Below, in pieces: positions 1 through 5,572 of a DNA stretch of 7,809 nucleotides (positions within the stretch are counted from its first letter, which is position 1; each line of letters opens with the position of its first letter). Source of the stretch: Clostridia bacterium. Its GTDB lineage: Bacteria; Bacillota; Clostridia; UBA1381. The notes under the pieces were generated by a model. It had not been told where the DNA came from, did no database searches, and worked only from the letters and a program-made list of their open reading frames with translations. The stretch is taken from contig CAADSR010000267.1 of the NCBI GenBank assembly GCA_900751685.1, positions 1 to 7,809 on the forward strand, written 5' to 3'. The position numbers and the translations under genes are program-made.

Positions 1-783
1 CACCAACTTCAGAAAGTAAAAAATAAACGGCGCAATAAAAACCACACTGTCAAAGCGGTCTAAGATACCGCCATGTCCAGGGAAAATGGTCCCAAAATCC
101 TTCACAGCGCAATCCCGCTTCAGTGCAGATGCAATCAGGTCTCCAAGCTGTGATAATACCGACGCCCCAGCCCCCAAAAGCATAATACGCAAATATCCTT
201 CCAGACCTGAAATGCCGATCCCGCATTTCACAATGATGAATTGATACAGGGCACAAGCCGCAACGCACCAGATCACACCGCCAATGGCACCCTCTACTGT
301 TTTTTTAGGGCTTACCTTGGGAATCAATTTATGTTTCCCAAAAAAATAACCAGAAAAATATGCGCCGGTATCCGTCATCCAAGCACAAAGAAAAATCAGC
401 ATCAAGGCGCCGATCCCAAATTCCATTCTCGTTTGAATGACCGTACTCATAAACAACACCAAATACAGCGTTACAAAACCAGTGGCATAAACTTTCTCAT
501 AAGCCAGTTTTCCATGAAAAAAAACAGATAACAGCAGAAAAAGCGTTATTGTAAACAACACGGCTGGAAGAACTGCATGTAAAAACAGCGCAACCATCAA
601 AACAACAGTGCTTATAAAGCCTACGGCCCATATTGCTTTGGGAACATCAATCGCTTTATACATCTCATAAAGCATTCCAAATACCAGGAGAATAACAGCA
701 CCATTCAAAACAATTGAATTGGAAAACACAATTACAAAAAAAACCGCCAATCCTACGACAGATGTTAAAACTCTTTGCAGCAT
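1..783 (-). CDS. cdsA: Phosphatidate cytidylyltransferase CdsA (3' end beyond window)
   Basis: Integral membrane enzyme that makes CDP-diacylglycerol from phosphatidic acid and CTP, the branch point for bacterial phospholipids. The frame is open for all 261 codons from ATG at 783 to the window edge, so only a few C-terminal residues and the stop should be missing (the family is usually about 260-280 residues). The translation begins MLQRVLTSVVGLAVFF and has a series of hydrophobic segments. The family signature lies near the C-terminus (about residues 220-245): S-A-L-K-R, then K-D-F-G, then PGHGGILDRFDS, carrying the conserved acidic residues. An upstream loop holds MTDTGAYFSGYFFGKHK and SPKKTVEG, also typical of the family. 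The start lies four bases after the uppS stop, with GGAGGGG nine bases upstream, so it is almost certainly translated from the pyrH-frr-uppS transcript. Confidence 0.95.
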   Translation of the reverse strand, partial: MLQRVLTSVVGLAVFFVIVFSNSIVLNGAVILLVFGMLYEMYKAIDVPKAIWAVGFISTVVLMVALFLHAVLPAVLFTITLFLLLSVFFHGKLAYEKVYATGFVTLYLVLFMSTVIQTRMEFGIGALMLIFLCAWMTDTGAYFSGYFFGKHKLIPKVSPKKTVEGAIGGVIWCVAACALYQFIIVKCGIGISGLEGYLRIMLLGAGASVLSQLGDLIASALKRDCAVKDFGTIFPGHGGILDRFDSVVFIAPFIFYFLKLV

Positions 784-787
784 AACC

Positions 788-1525
788 TCACACCCCTCCG
801 AAACGCCGGCCGCGTCCCTGATAATCACTGATCGCCCGATGTAGATCCTTTATGTTAAAATCAGGCCAATACTTTTCGCTAAACCATAGCTCTGCATAAC
901 TGACCTGCCAAAGTAAAAAATTGCTCAAACGCATTTCTCCGCTGGTGCGGATCAACAAATCTACATCCGGCTGTTTCTTCGTATACAAATATTCAGAAAA
1001 CAGCTGGTCTGTTATATGTTCCGGTTTGATTTTTCCCTGTTTCGCATCCATGCACAAAAGCTGCGCTGCATGAACGATTTCTTCCCGTGAGCCGTAATTT
1101 AATGCAATATTCATTACGATCCCACTATTCTTTTTTGTAAATTCCTCGGTTTTTATAATTTGTTCCTGTATCTCCCGGCTCAGCTCCCGCCGGGAGCCGA
1201 TCACGCGGATAACCACATTTTCTCCAGCCAGAGACTGCTCCGCATTTTTTAAATAATCCAGCAGCAAATTCATTAAGTAATCCACTTCTTTTTGAGGCCG
1301 TTTCCAGTTCTCCGTGGAAAAAGCATAGACTGTGATATACTTGATCCCCATATCATTGCACTCGGTCACAATCTTTTTTAATGAATCCGCACCGGCTGAA
1401 TGTCCGGCACTGCGGGGCAAGCCGCGTTTTTTCGCCCACCGGCCATTTCCGTCCATTATTATACCTATATGCTGCGGAAGGTTGTCATAGTCTATTTCTT
1501 TTTCTTTTTTCTTTGTAAAAAACAT
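788..1525 (-). CDS. uppS: Isoprenyl transferase, undecaprenyl diphosphate synthase type
   Basis: Cis-prenyltransferase that extends farnesyl diphosphate with isopentenyl diphosphate to the C55 lipid carrier used in peptidoglycan and wall polymer export. The product is 245 residues, a normal length. The catalytic motif HIGIIMDGNGRWAKKRG lies at about residues 19-35, with the key aspartate at D25. YAFSTENWKRP follows, and near the C-terminus RTSGEMRLSNFLLWQ and YAELWFSEKYWPDF are the substrate-binding and dimer-interface signatures. Start ATG at 1525 is preceded by GAGGTAGGA. The first 12 residues are charged and lysine-rich. It is the third gene of the pyrH unit, 93 bases after frr across a hairpin, and almost touches cdsA. 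Soluble and cytoplasmic. Confidence 0.97.
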   Translation of the reverse strand: MFFTKKKEKEIDYDNLPQHIGIIMDGNGRWAKKRGLPRSAGHSAGADSLKKIVTECNDMGIKYITVYAFSTENWKRPQKEVDYLMNLLLDYLKNAEQSLAGENVVIRVIGSRRELSREIQEQIIKTEEFTKKNSGIVMNIALNYGSREEIVHAAQLLCMDAKQGKIKPEHITDQLFSEYLYTKKQPDVDLLIRTSGEMRLSNFLLWQVSYAELWFSEKYWPDFNIKDLHRAISDYQGRGRRFGGV

Positions 1526-1576
1526 ATCCTACCTCACTGCCTGTATGCAAAGAAAGCCTTCCTTACACACAAATAG

Positions 1577-1610
1577 AAAGGAACAAGGGCAGAACTCTGC
1601 CCTATCCTTT
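1577..1610 (-). terminator. Intercistronic hairpin between frr and uppS
   Basis: Inverted repeat with two helices: AGGGCAG/CTGCCCT (1586-1592 with 1597-1603, tetraloop 1593-1596) and an outer AAAGGA/TCCTTT (1577-1582 with 1605-1610), separated by a 1/3-base internal loop. On the minus strand it lies just after the frr stop. The downstream tract is only moderately T-rich (TGTTCCTTTCTATTTG), so it may be a leaky terminator or an RNA-stability/processing hairpin, not a full stop, since uppS and cdsA have no obvious promoter of their own. Confidence 0.5.
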
Positions 1611-1618
1611 AACTTTCA

Positions 1619-2170
1619 TTAAACTTCAAGAATCTCTTTTTCTTTTGCTGCAGCAATCTCATCAATTTCCTTAATGCCATTGTCTGTCAATTTTTGAATG
1701 TCTTTCTCGATCTCTTTTAAATCATCCTCTGTGATCTCACTCTTTTTCTTCTGGTCCTTATATTGATCCATCGCGTCACGTCGTACGTTACGGATCTGGA
1801 TCTTTGCTTCTTCCGTGTACTTCTTTACGATCTTAACCAATTCTTTTCTACGTTCTTCGGTCAGCGGCGGAAAATTCAAGCGGATCACTTTCCCATCATT
1901 TTGCGGGGAAATCCCAATGTCTGACTTTTGGATCGCTTTTTCAATATCCTTGAGAATCGTGGTATCCCAAGGCTGAACGACCAATAAGCGCGGTTCCGGA
2001 GATGAGATCGTACCGACCTGTCCTACCGGGGTTGCCGAACCATAATAGTCCACCATTACTTTATCCAATACAGAAGCATTTGCCCGCCCTGCACGGATCG
2101 TTTTCAATTCTGACTGATAACCTGCAATTCTTTTGTTCATTTTGTCTTCGATTTCTGGATATTTTCCCAT
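1619..2170 (-). CDS. frr: Ribosome recycling factor
   Basis: Works with EF-G to split post-termination ribosomes. The product is 183 residues, against about 185 in the family. The N-terminus MGKYPEIEDKMNKRIAGYQS and the helix with TIRAGRANASVLDKVMVDYYG match the conserved arginine-rich region of domain I. Domain II follows with PVGQVGTISSPEPRLLVVQPW, then NDGKVIRLNFPPLTEERRKELVK, then a long helix with NVRRDAMDQ and a charged C-terminal helix. The start is ATG at 2170; the in-frame upstream codons reach a TGA two codons earlier, so no longer start exists. The ribosome binding site is weak (GAAGGGAAG, about eight bases upstream). It follows pyrH by 22 bases and is surely cotranscribed with it. 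Confidence 0.98.
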   Translation of the reverse strand: MGKYPEIEDKMNKRIAGYQSELKTIRAGRANASVLDKVMVDYYGSATPVGQVGTISSPEPRLLVVQPWDTTILKDIEKAIQKSDIGISPQNDGKVIRLNFPPLTEERRKELVKIVKKYTEEAKIQIRNVRRDAMDQYKDQKKKSEITEDDLKEIEKDIQKLTDNGIKEIDEIAAAKEKEILEV

Positions 2171-2192
2171 GATTCATCTTCCCTTCTATTCT

Positions 2193-2909
2193 TTATTCAA
2201 CATGATCTGATAACAAAGTACCTATATTTTCACCATTGACTGCGCGGATAATATTGTCCGGATCATCCAAGCCAAAAACTAAAATCGGCATATCATTGTC
2301 ACGGCACATAGAAGCGGCAGTAGAGTCCATAACACCCAATTTTTTATTGAGCACCTCACTAAAGGATAAATGGTCATACCGCTTTGCATCTGGATTGGTA
2401 TTCGGGTCACTGTCATAAACCGCGTCTACTTTTTTGGCAAGAAGAATAACATCTGCTTCAATTTCTACAGCACGCAGGGCGGCTGCCGTGTCGGTCGACA
2501 TAAATGGGTTCCCTGTCCCACAGCCGAAAATAACGACACGCCCTTTTTCCATATGGCGCATAGCTTTGCCGCGGATGTACGGTTCTGCAATTTGCCGCAT
2601 TTCAATCCCAGTCTGGACCCTGGTCGGCACATCACAATTTTCCAATGCAGAGCAAAGAGCCAGCGCATTGATCGCAGTAGCCAGCATACCCATATGGTCA
2701 GCCCGTGTCCGGTCCATATTCTCCCCACTCCTGCCGCGCCAGATGTTTCCGCCGCCGACAACAATCGCAACTTCCACTCCCATATCCACAACTTTTTTAA
2801 TGCTGGAAGAAATTGATGCGATCGTATCCTCATCCAAACCAAATCCATTTTTCCCTGCCAATGCTTCCCCACTGATCTTCAGCAGTACTCTCTTGTACTT
2901 TGCACTCAT
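2193..2909 (-). CDS. pyrH: UMP kinase (uridylate kinase)
   Basis: Phosphorylates UMP to UDP with ATP; a member of the amino-acid kinase fold family, normally hexameric and allosterically controlled by UTP and GTP. The product is 238 residues from ATG at 2909. Visible motifs are LLKISGEALAG (phosphate-binding lysine), IVVGGGNIWRG, MDRTRADHMGMLATAINALAL (UMP binding and catalytic region), and GTGNPFMSTDTAAALRA (usually FFTTD, here FMSTD). AKKVDAVYDSDP and VMDSTAASMC follow. The frame stays open upstream to a GTG at 2975, but that extension would begin inside the leader hairpin and its residues are not family-like. The 2909 start has AGGAGG 12 bases upstream, rather far. An ATG one base after that Shine-Dalgarno opens only a four-codon frame whose TGA overlaps the pyrH ATG. 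First gene of its transcript. Confidence 0.98.
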   Translation of the reverse strand: MSAKYKRVLLKISGEALAGKNGFGLDEDTIASISSSIKKVVDMGVEVAIVVGGGNIWRGRSGENMDRTRADHMGMLATAINALALCSALENCDVPTRVQTGIEMRQIAEPYIRGKAMRHMEKGRVVIFGCGTGNPFMSTDTAAALRAVEIEADVILLAKKVDAVYDSDPNTNPDAKRYDHLSFSEVLNKKLGVMDSTAASMCRDNDMPILVFGLDDPDNIIRAVNGENIGTLLSDHVE

Positions 2910-2961
2910 ATCAAAATCATGCCTCCTTTTGTTTTGAATGTATGTATAAATACACACTTTT

Positions 2962-3000
2962 AAAAAAGGGAACACGCTAAAAAATATTGTGCTCCCTTTT
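2962..3000 (-). terminator. Terminator-like hairpin in the pyrH leader
   Basis: On the minus strand AAAAGGGAGCAC pairs with GTGTTCCCTTTT over 12 base pairs (2964-2975 with 2989-3000, one G-U), around a 13-base AT-rich loop, and runs straight into six T residues (2962-2967). This is the form of an intrinsic terminator. It lies downstream of the predicted pyrH promoter and about 55 bases before pyrH, with no gene between, so it would act as an attenuator of the pyrH-frr-uppS-cdsA transcript and not as the end of an upstream gene. Confidence 0.7.
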
Positions 3001-3001
3001 G

Positions 3002-3022
3002 GTATTCTTACCCAAAGAATAC
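3002..3022 (-). promoter_or_regulatory. Small hairpin at the 5' end of the pyrH leader
   Basis: Perfect 8-bp stem GTATTCTT/AAGAATAC (3002-3009 with 3015-3022), loop of five. It lies a few bases after the predicted start of the pyrH transcript and immediately before the terminator-like hairpin. It could be a 5' stabilising stem or one arm of an attenuation switch. I could find only short competing pairings (about 5 bp) between the two hairpins. Confidence 0.5.
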
Positions 3023-3032
3023 TTGTGACTCT

Positions 3033-3061
3033 ATTATACTATTTATTCCTCATAAATGCAA
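3033..3061 (-). promoter_or_regulatory. Sigma-A promoter of the pyrH-frr-uppS-cdsA unit
   Basis: Minus-strand TTGCAT (3056-3061) and a perfect TATAAT (3033-3038) with a 17-bp spacer. The predicted transcript starts near 3026, giving a leader of about 117 bases before pyrH. It is the only good promoter I see upstream of pyrH, and it explains how the downstream housekeeping genes are expressed although they are separated from rpsB-tsf. Confidence 0.8.
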
Positions 3062-3459
3062 CCTTATTATAAAAGAACCCTTCCGACTAAATTATTGCTA
3101 AGCCCTCTTATGAATTTTATACATCCATATACATTATGTACGCAATTACTTGTTTCCAAACATCTACAGTATAATTTTATCCTATTATTGCTTCACTTGT
3201 ATAAAATCCAGCAACGATAATTATTATACACTATTAACCTCCAAATATCAAGCCACTTATAAATAATTTTCCAGTATTATAATACCCTACAGCTGGACTA
3301 CAGCACACATATTTAGATAGCTCTCATGAAAGAACTTTAAAATCAAATAATCATACCGTCTCTTTGTGTCCATTCAAAATTTTTCTTCACTATTATACAA
3401 TTCTTCTTTTCATATTTTGTATAAAAAATACAATTTTTATAAAAAGCTGATATATAATA
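3062..3459. other. AT-rich intergenic spacer with no gene
   Basis: Region between the divergent pyrH promoter and the first exported-protein promoter. I see no credible coding frame, tRNA or terminator. It is strongly AT-rich. Minor structure: a 12-bp palindrome GTATTATAATAC (3274-3285), a CTACAG direct repeat around CTGGA, and three related boxes near the right end (TTATACAA 3393-3400, TTGTATAA 3417-3424, ATACAA 3428-3433). Confidence 0.6.
3393..3433. repeat. Inverted TTATACAA boxes upstream of the first exported-protein gene
   Basis: TTATACAA at 3393-3400 is matched by its exact reverse complement TTGTATAA at 3417-3424, followed by a further ATACAA at 3428-3433 that pairs with TTGTAT over a five-base loop. 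The group ends 26 bases before the -35 box at 3460. It could be an activator or repressor site or an UP-like AT-rich element, but such repeats arise easily in sequence this AT-rich. Confidence 0.3.
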
Positions 3460-3488
3460 TAGACAAACCTCACTAAATGTATTATAAT
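3460..3488 (+). promoter_or_regulatory. Promoter of the first exported-protein gene
   Basis: TAGACA (3460-3465, 5 of 6 to consensus) and a perfect TATAAT (3483-3488) with a 17-bp spacer. The predicted transcription start is near 3495, giving a 45-base leader to the ATG at 3540. The same -35, the same spacing, the same last eight spacer bases (AAATGTAT) and the same -10 recur before the paralogous gene at 4580-4608. Confidence 0.8.
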
Positions 3489-3495
3489 AGCAGAC

Positions 3496-3509
3496 ATAGA
3501 AATTTCTAT
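3496..3509. promoter_or_regulatory. Candidate operator, perfect 14-bp palindrome
   Basis: ATAGAAATTTCTAT is its own reverse complement. It begins eight bases after the last base of the -10, so it covers about +2 to +15 of the transcript, where a bound repressor would block initiation. An identical copy lies at the same offset before the second paralogue. A DNA site seems more likely than an RNA hairpin, which would have only five A/U-rich pairs. The binding protein is unknown and not encoded in the window as far as I can see. Confidence 0.6.
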
Positions 3510-3539
3510 TAATCATTTACAAGAGAAGGAGTGTTTACC

Positions 3540-4295
3540 ATGAAAAAACTTATTTCCAGTTTAATTACCATTGCCCTATTGATAACTTCATTAGGAAGTT
3601 TATCAGCACTGGCCGCTACAAGTACCCCTATCCCTCTGGACGGAACTGTTGTTACAGCAGATGTTCCATTCGGTGATAGCTGGCATAGCTTTGATGTCCC
3701 ATACCGGACTGGAGTTACTGATGTGACCTTCTGGATTGAAGGCCTGCCGGAAGGTTATGATATCTTTGTAGAAGGCAACAATATTGATCCAGTAATTGTC
3801 TCCTCCGGAGCGCCCGAGGTTGTTTTTACAGTAGAATCGCTGAAAGGCGGCACTTATGATTTAATCGTTTTAAGCGAGAGTGATGATATCATTCCGGAAG
3901 AAGGTTCACAGTACCGTATTCATGTTGAAGATACACTGGTTCATGCCAGCCATAATGAAGCTGACCCAACACCTTTAACAGAAGGAGTATCTTTTGGATC
4001 GAACTTATATGATGGAAGAAATACAGATTATTATACCTTTACACTCACAGAAGACCGCAATGTACACATTTCAATCAACCCGATCCCAATATCACATCAT
4101 TATCAATTGGAAATCAGCGGGAATGGAATGTACCCCTACACAGTAAGTAGTTCAGGTGATTTTTTCGATGTGAATGTAGATTACTTAGATGCCGGACAAT
4201 ATTATCTTAAACTAAAAGGTGACTGGCGTGTTCGTACAGAGCCGTCGGAAACATTTTATTCTATAACATATACCACAAGTGAAATTACAGAATAA
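3540..4295 (+). CDS. Exported protein with two PPC-like beta-sandwich domains, paralogue 1
   Basis: I do not recognise a named gene. The product is 251 residues from ATG at 3540, chosen because AAGGAG sits eight bases upstream; an in-frame GTG at 3531 overlaps that site. Residues 1-25 are a classical signal peptide (MKKLISSL, hydrophobic core, LSALA then A), giving an acidic mature protein of about 226 residues without cysteine. There is no lipobox, LPXTG, SLH repeat or second membrane segment, so I infer secretion. Two domains are visible, about 31-129 and 140-246. The second has the pattern of bacterial pre-peptidase C-terminal domains: LTEGVSFGSNLYDGRNTDYYTFTL, a middle strand region, then LDAGQYYLKLK and a final strand. 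The first has a similar outline ending GGTYDL. No catalytic domain is attached. It has its own promoter, palindrome and terminator, and a tandem paralogue downstream. The fold assignment is inference. Confidence 0.85.
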   Translation: MKKLISSLITIALLITSLGSLSALAATSTPIPLDGTVVTADVPFGDSWHSFDVPYRTGVTDVTFWIEGLPEGYDIFVEGNNIDPVIVSSGAPEVVFTVESLKGGTYDLIVLSESDDIIPEEGSQYRIHVEDTLVHASHNEADPTPLTEGVSFGSNLYDGRNTDYYTFTLTEDRNVHISINPIPISHHYQLEISGNGMYPYTVSSSGDFFDVNVDYLDAGQYYLKLKGDWRVRTEPSETFYSITYTTSEITE

Positions 4296-4319
4296 TAATA
4301 TTAAACAAAACAATATAAG

Positions 4320-4361
4320 ACGGGCTATGGATTGCTATAATCCTTAGCCCGTTTTAATTTT
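4320..4361 (+). terminator. Terminator of paralogue 1
   Basis: ACGGGCTA pairs with TAGCCCGT (4320-4327 with 4345-4352). After a T-T mismatch, GGATT pairs with AATCC (4329-4333 with 4339-4343) around a five-base loop. The plus-strand tail GTTTTAATTTT follows. It begins 25 bases after the stop codon and makes the first exported-protein gene a single-gene transcript. Confidence 0.85.
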
Positions 4362-4579
4362 CAAATAAATTCTCCACACATACTATATTCCTACCGCCTT
4401 CTGATGAATCGTAGTAAATTTTTTAGTTTATATAAATGCTCAATTCTTAAACCATTTTAACTATCAATATTCTAAATTTTATTTTTTTTGAGTTTATTTG
4501 AACTTTTTCAACTTTGCACAAATAAATATCTCATTTTTCCTACATAACTATAAACTTTGTAAAAAATTAAAATACATGA
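4362..4579. other. AT-rich spacer between the paralogues
   Basis: Very AT-rich stretch between the first gene's terminator and the second gene's promoter. I see no credible coding frame and no hairpin with a GC core. Sequence just before the second promoter (CTTTGTAAAAAATTAAAATACA) loosely resembles the corresponding A-rich stretch at 3417-3433, but lacks the inverted boxes. Confidence 0.55.
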
Positions 4580-4608
4580 TAGACAAATGCTTCCAAATGT
4601 ATTATAAT
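4580..4608 (+). promoter_or_regulatory. Promoter of the second exported-protein gene
   Basis: TAGACA (4580-4585), 17-bp spacer, perfect TATAAT (4603-4608). The predicted start is near 4615, with a 43-base leader to the ATG at 4658. The preceding terminator means the second gene depends on this promoter. Confidence 0.8.
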
Positions 4609-4615
4609 AACATTC

Positions 4616-4629
4616 ATAGAAATTTCTAT
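4616..4629. promoter_or_regulatory. Candidate operator, second copy of the palindrome
   Basis: ATAGAAATTTCTAT again, identical to 3496-3509 and eight bases after the -10. The intervening bases (AACATTC against AGCAGAC) differ, so the palindrome stands out as conserved. Confidence 0.6.
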
Positions 4630-4657
4630 CAATCAAATATATATAAAGGAGCCTTAT

Positions 4658-5413
4658 ATGAAAAAACTTATTTCGAGTTTAGTTTCCATGGTCCTATTGA
4701 TATCTGCATTCAGCAGCTTATCTGCACTAGCATATACCTCGACCAACATTCCACTTGATGGAACGGTTGTCACTTCAGACCTGAGCACTGATATTCAAAT
4801 TTTTAATATTAATGTTCCATACAGAAATGGAGTGACTGACGTTACATTTTGGATTGATGGCTTGCCAGAAGGATATGATGTCCTATTTGAGGGAGACACA
4901 TCATCCACTGTACACCCGGCTCAACCATATGAAACAATTTTCACAGAAGCATCTCTCACAGGCGGCACTTATGAACTATGGGTAAGGAGCCCAGACGATG
5001 AGACTTATCAACCGGAACCTGGAGCACAATATAGCATTCACGTTGATGATATCATGTACCATGCCAGCAATGATGAATCCAATCCAACACAATTAACAGA
5101 AGGTGTATCCTATAAATCCAACCTATACGATGGAAGAACTACAGATTATTATACCTTCACAATTACAGAAGACCGTAATGTACACGTTTCAGTCAACCCG
5201 GTTCCAATTTCACATCACTATCAGTTGGAAATCAGCGGTAACGGAATGTATCCATACACTGTAGACAGCGCAGGTGATTTTCTGGATATGTACGTAGATT
5301 ATTTAGATGCAGGCCAATACTATCTGAAACTAAAAAGCGACTGGCGCGTCCGTACAGAACCATTTGAAACATGGTATGGTATAACATATACCACAAGCGA
5401 AATTACAGAATAG
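4658..5413 (+). CDS. Exported protein with two PPC-like beta-sandwich domains, paralogue 2
   Basis: Paralogue of the gene at 3540-4295, also exactly 251 residues, and likewise not a gene I can name. AAAGGAG lies six bases before ATG at 4658. The signal peptide (residues 1-25, ending LSALA) keeps MKKLISSL and SLSALA while the core differs. By-eye alignment, with one small compensated gap near residues 80-115, gives about half identical positions in the N-terminal domain and about 97 of 122 from residue 130 onward. Invariant stretches include PISHHYQLEISGNGMYPYTV (about 183-202), VDYLDAGQYYLKLK (213-226) and DWRVRTEP (228-235). The N-terminal domain keeps IPLDGTVVT, GVTDVTFWI and GLPEGYD but differs after EG (about residues 79-95). 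There is no cysteine, anchor or enzyme motif. It ends facing tsf, with two hairpins in between. Confidence 0.85.
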   Translation: MKKLISSLVSMVLLISAFSSLSALAYTSTNIPLDGTVVTSDLSTDIQIFNINVPYRNGVTDVTFWIDGLPEGYDVLFEGDTSSTVHPAQPYETIFTEASLTGGTYELWVRSPDDETYQPEPGAQYSIHVDDIMYHASNDESNPTQLTEGVSYKSNLYDGRTTDYYTFTITEDRNVHVSVNPVPISHHYQLEISGNGMYPYTVDSAGDFLDMYVDYLDAGQYYLKLKSDWRVRTEPFETWYGITYTTSEITE

Positions 5414-5425
5414 TAATATTTTCTC

Positions 5426-5465
5426 AAACAGAAAAGTCACAGAATAACCTGTGGCTTTTCTGTTT
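5426..5465 (+). terminator. Hairpin after paralogue 2
   Basis: 17-bp stem (5426-5442 with 5449-5465, one G-U) with a six-base loop AATAAC, 12 bases after the stop codon. The right arm CTTTTCTGTTT is T-rich but is not followed by a clean T run, so it may be a weaker terminator or a 3'-end stabiliser backed up by the hairpin at 5503. Confidence 0.65.
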
Positions 5466-5502
5466 GAATAGATTTTCCTCTACACCACAAAAAGACAATG
5501 TG

Positions 5503-5537
5503 AAAAACCCGGTAAACACTATGTTTACCGGGTTTTT
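5503..5537. terminator. Bidirectional terminator between paralogue 2 and tsf
   Basis: Perfect 16-bp inverted repeat (5503-5518 with 5522-5537) with a three-base loop, GC core ACCCGG, flanked by AAAAA on the left and TTTTT on the right. Either strand therefore reads as a hairpin followed by a T run. It can end tsf transcription (minus) 35 bases after its stop and back up the end of the convergent plus-strand gene. Confidence 0.92.
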
Positions 5538-5572
5538 ATGCTCACCTATAAAAGCCTAATTATGAGCCTACA

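Larger units (their letters stand above)
3459..3515 (+). repeat. Promoter-palindrome cassette, copy 1
   Basis: 57-bp segment matching 4579-4635 at 47 of 57 positions without gaps (counted by eye). Identity is in blocks: ATAGACAAA around the -35, AAATGTATTATAATA through the -10, and CATAGAAATTTCTAT over the palindrome, then AATCA. The mismatches fall almost entirely in the first part of the spacer and between the -10 and the palindrome. Confidence 0.85.
4579..4635 (+). repeat. Promoter-palindrome cassette, copy 2
   Basis: Second copy of the 57-bp segment at 3459-3515, with the same -35, spacing, -10 and palindrome at the same offsets. It shows that the duplication included the control region, and that these elements have been kept while the bases between them changed. 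Confidence 0.85.

Noticed and set aside
2910..2975. N-terminal extension of pyrH to a GTG at 2975
   Set aside because: The GTG is inside the leader hairpin, has no ribosome binding site, and the added residues do not resemble UMP kinase. The ATG at 2909 gives the family length.
3274..3285. Palindrome GTATTATAATAC containing TATAAT as a promoter or operator
   Set aside because: No acceptable -35 at 16-18 bases on either strand, and no repeat elsewhere. In such AT-rich sequence it is probably chance.
3531..3539. GTG start three codons upstream for paralogue 1
   Set aside because: It overlaps the AAGGAG site. The ATG at 3540 aligns exactly with the second paralogue's MKKLISSL start.
4498..4758. 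Plus-strand frame of 86 codons overlapping the start of paralogue 2
   Set aside because: It runs through the promoter and palindrome, lacks a ribosome binding site, and overlaps a well-supported gene in another frame.
3460..5465. Toxin-antitoxin, phage or defence module in the plus-strand block
   Set aside because: Both genes encode signal-peptide proteins of one family; there is no partner gene, nuclease, integrase or transposase and no CRISPR-like repeat.
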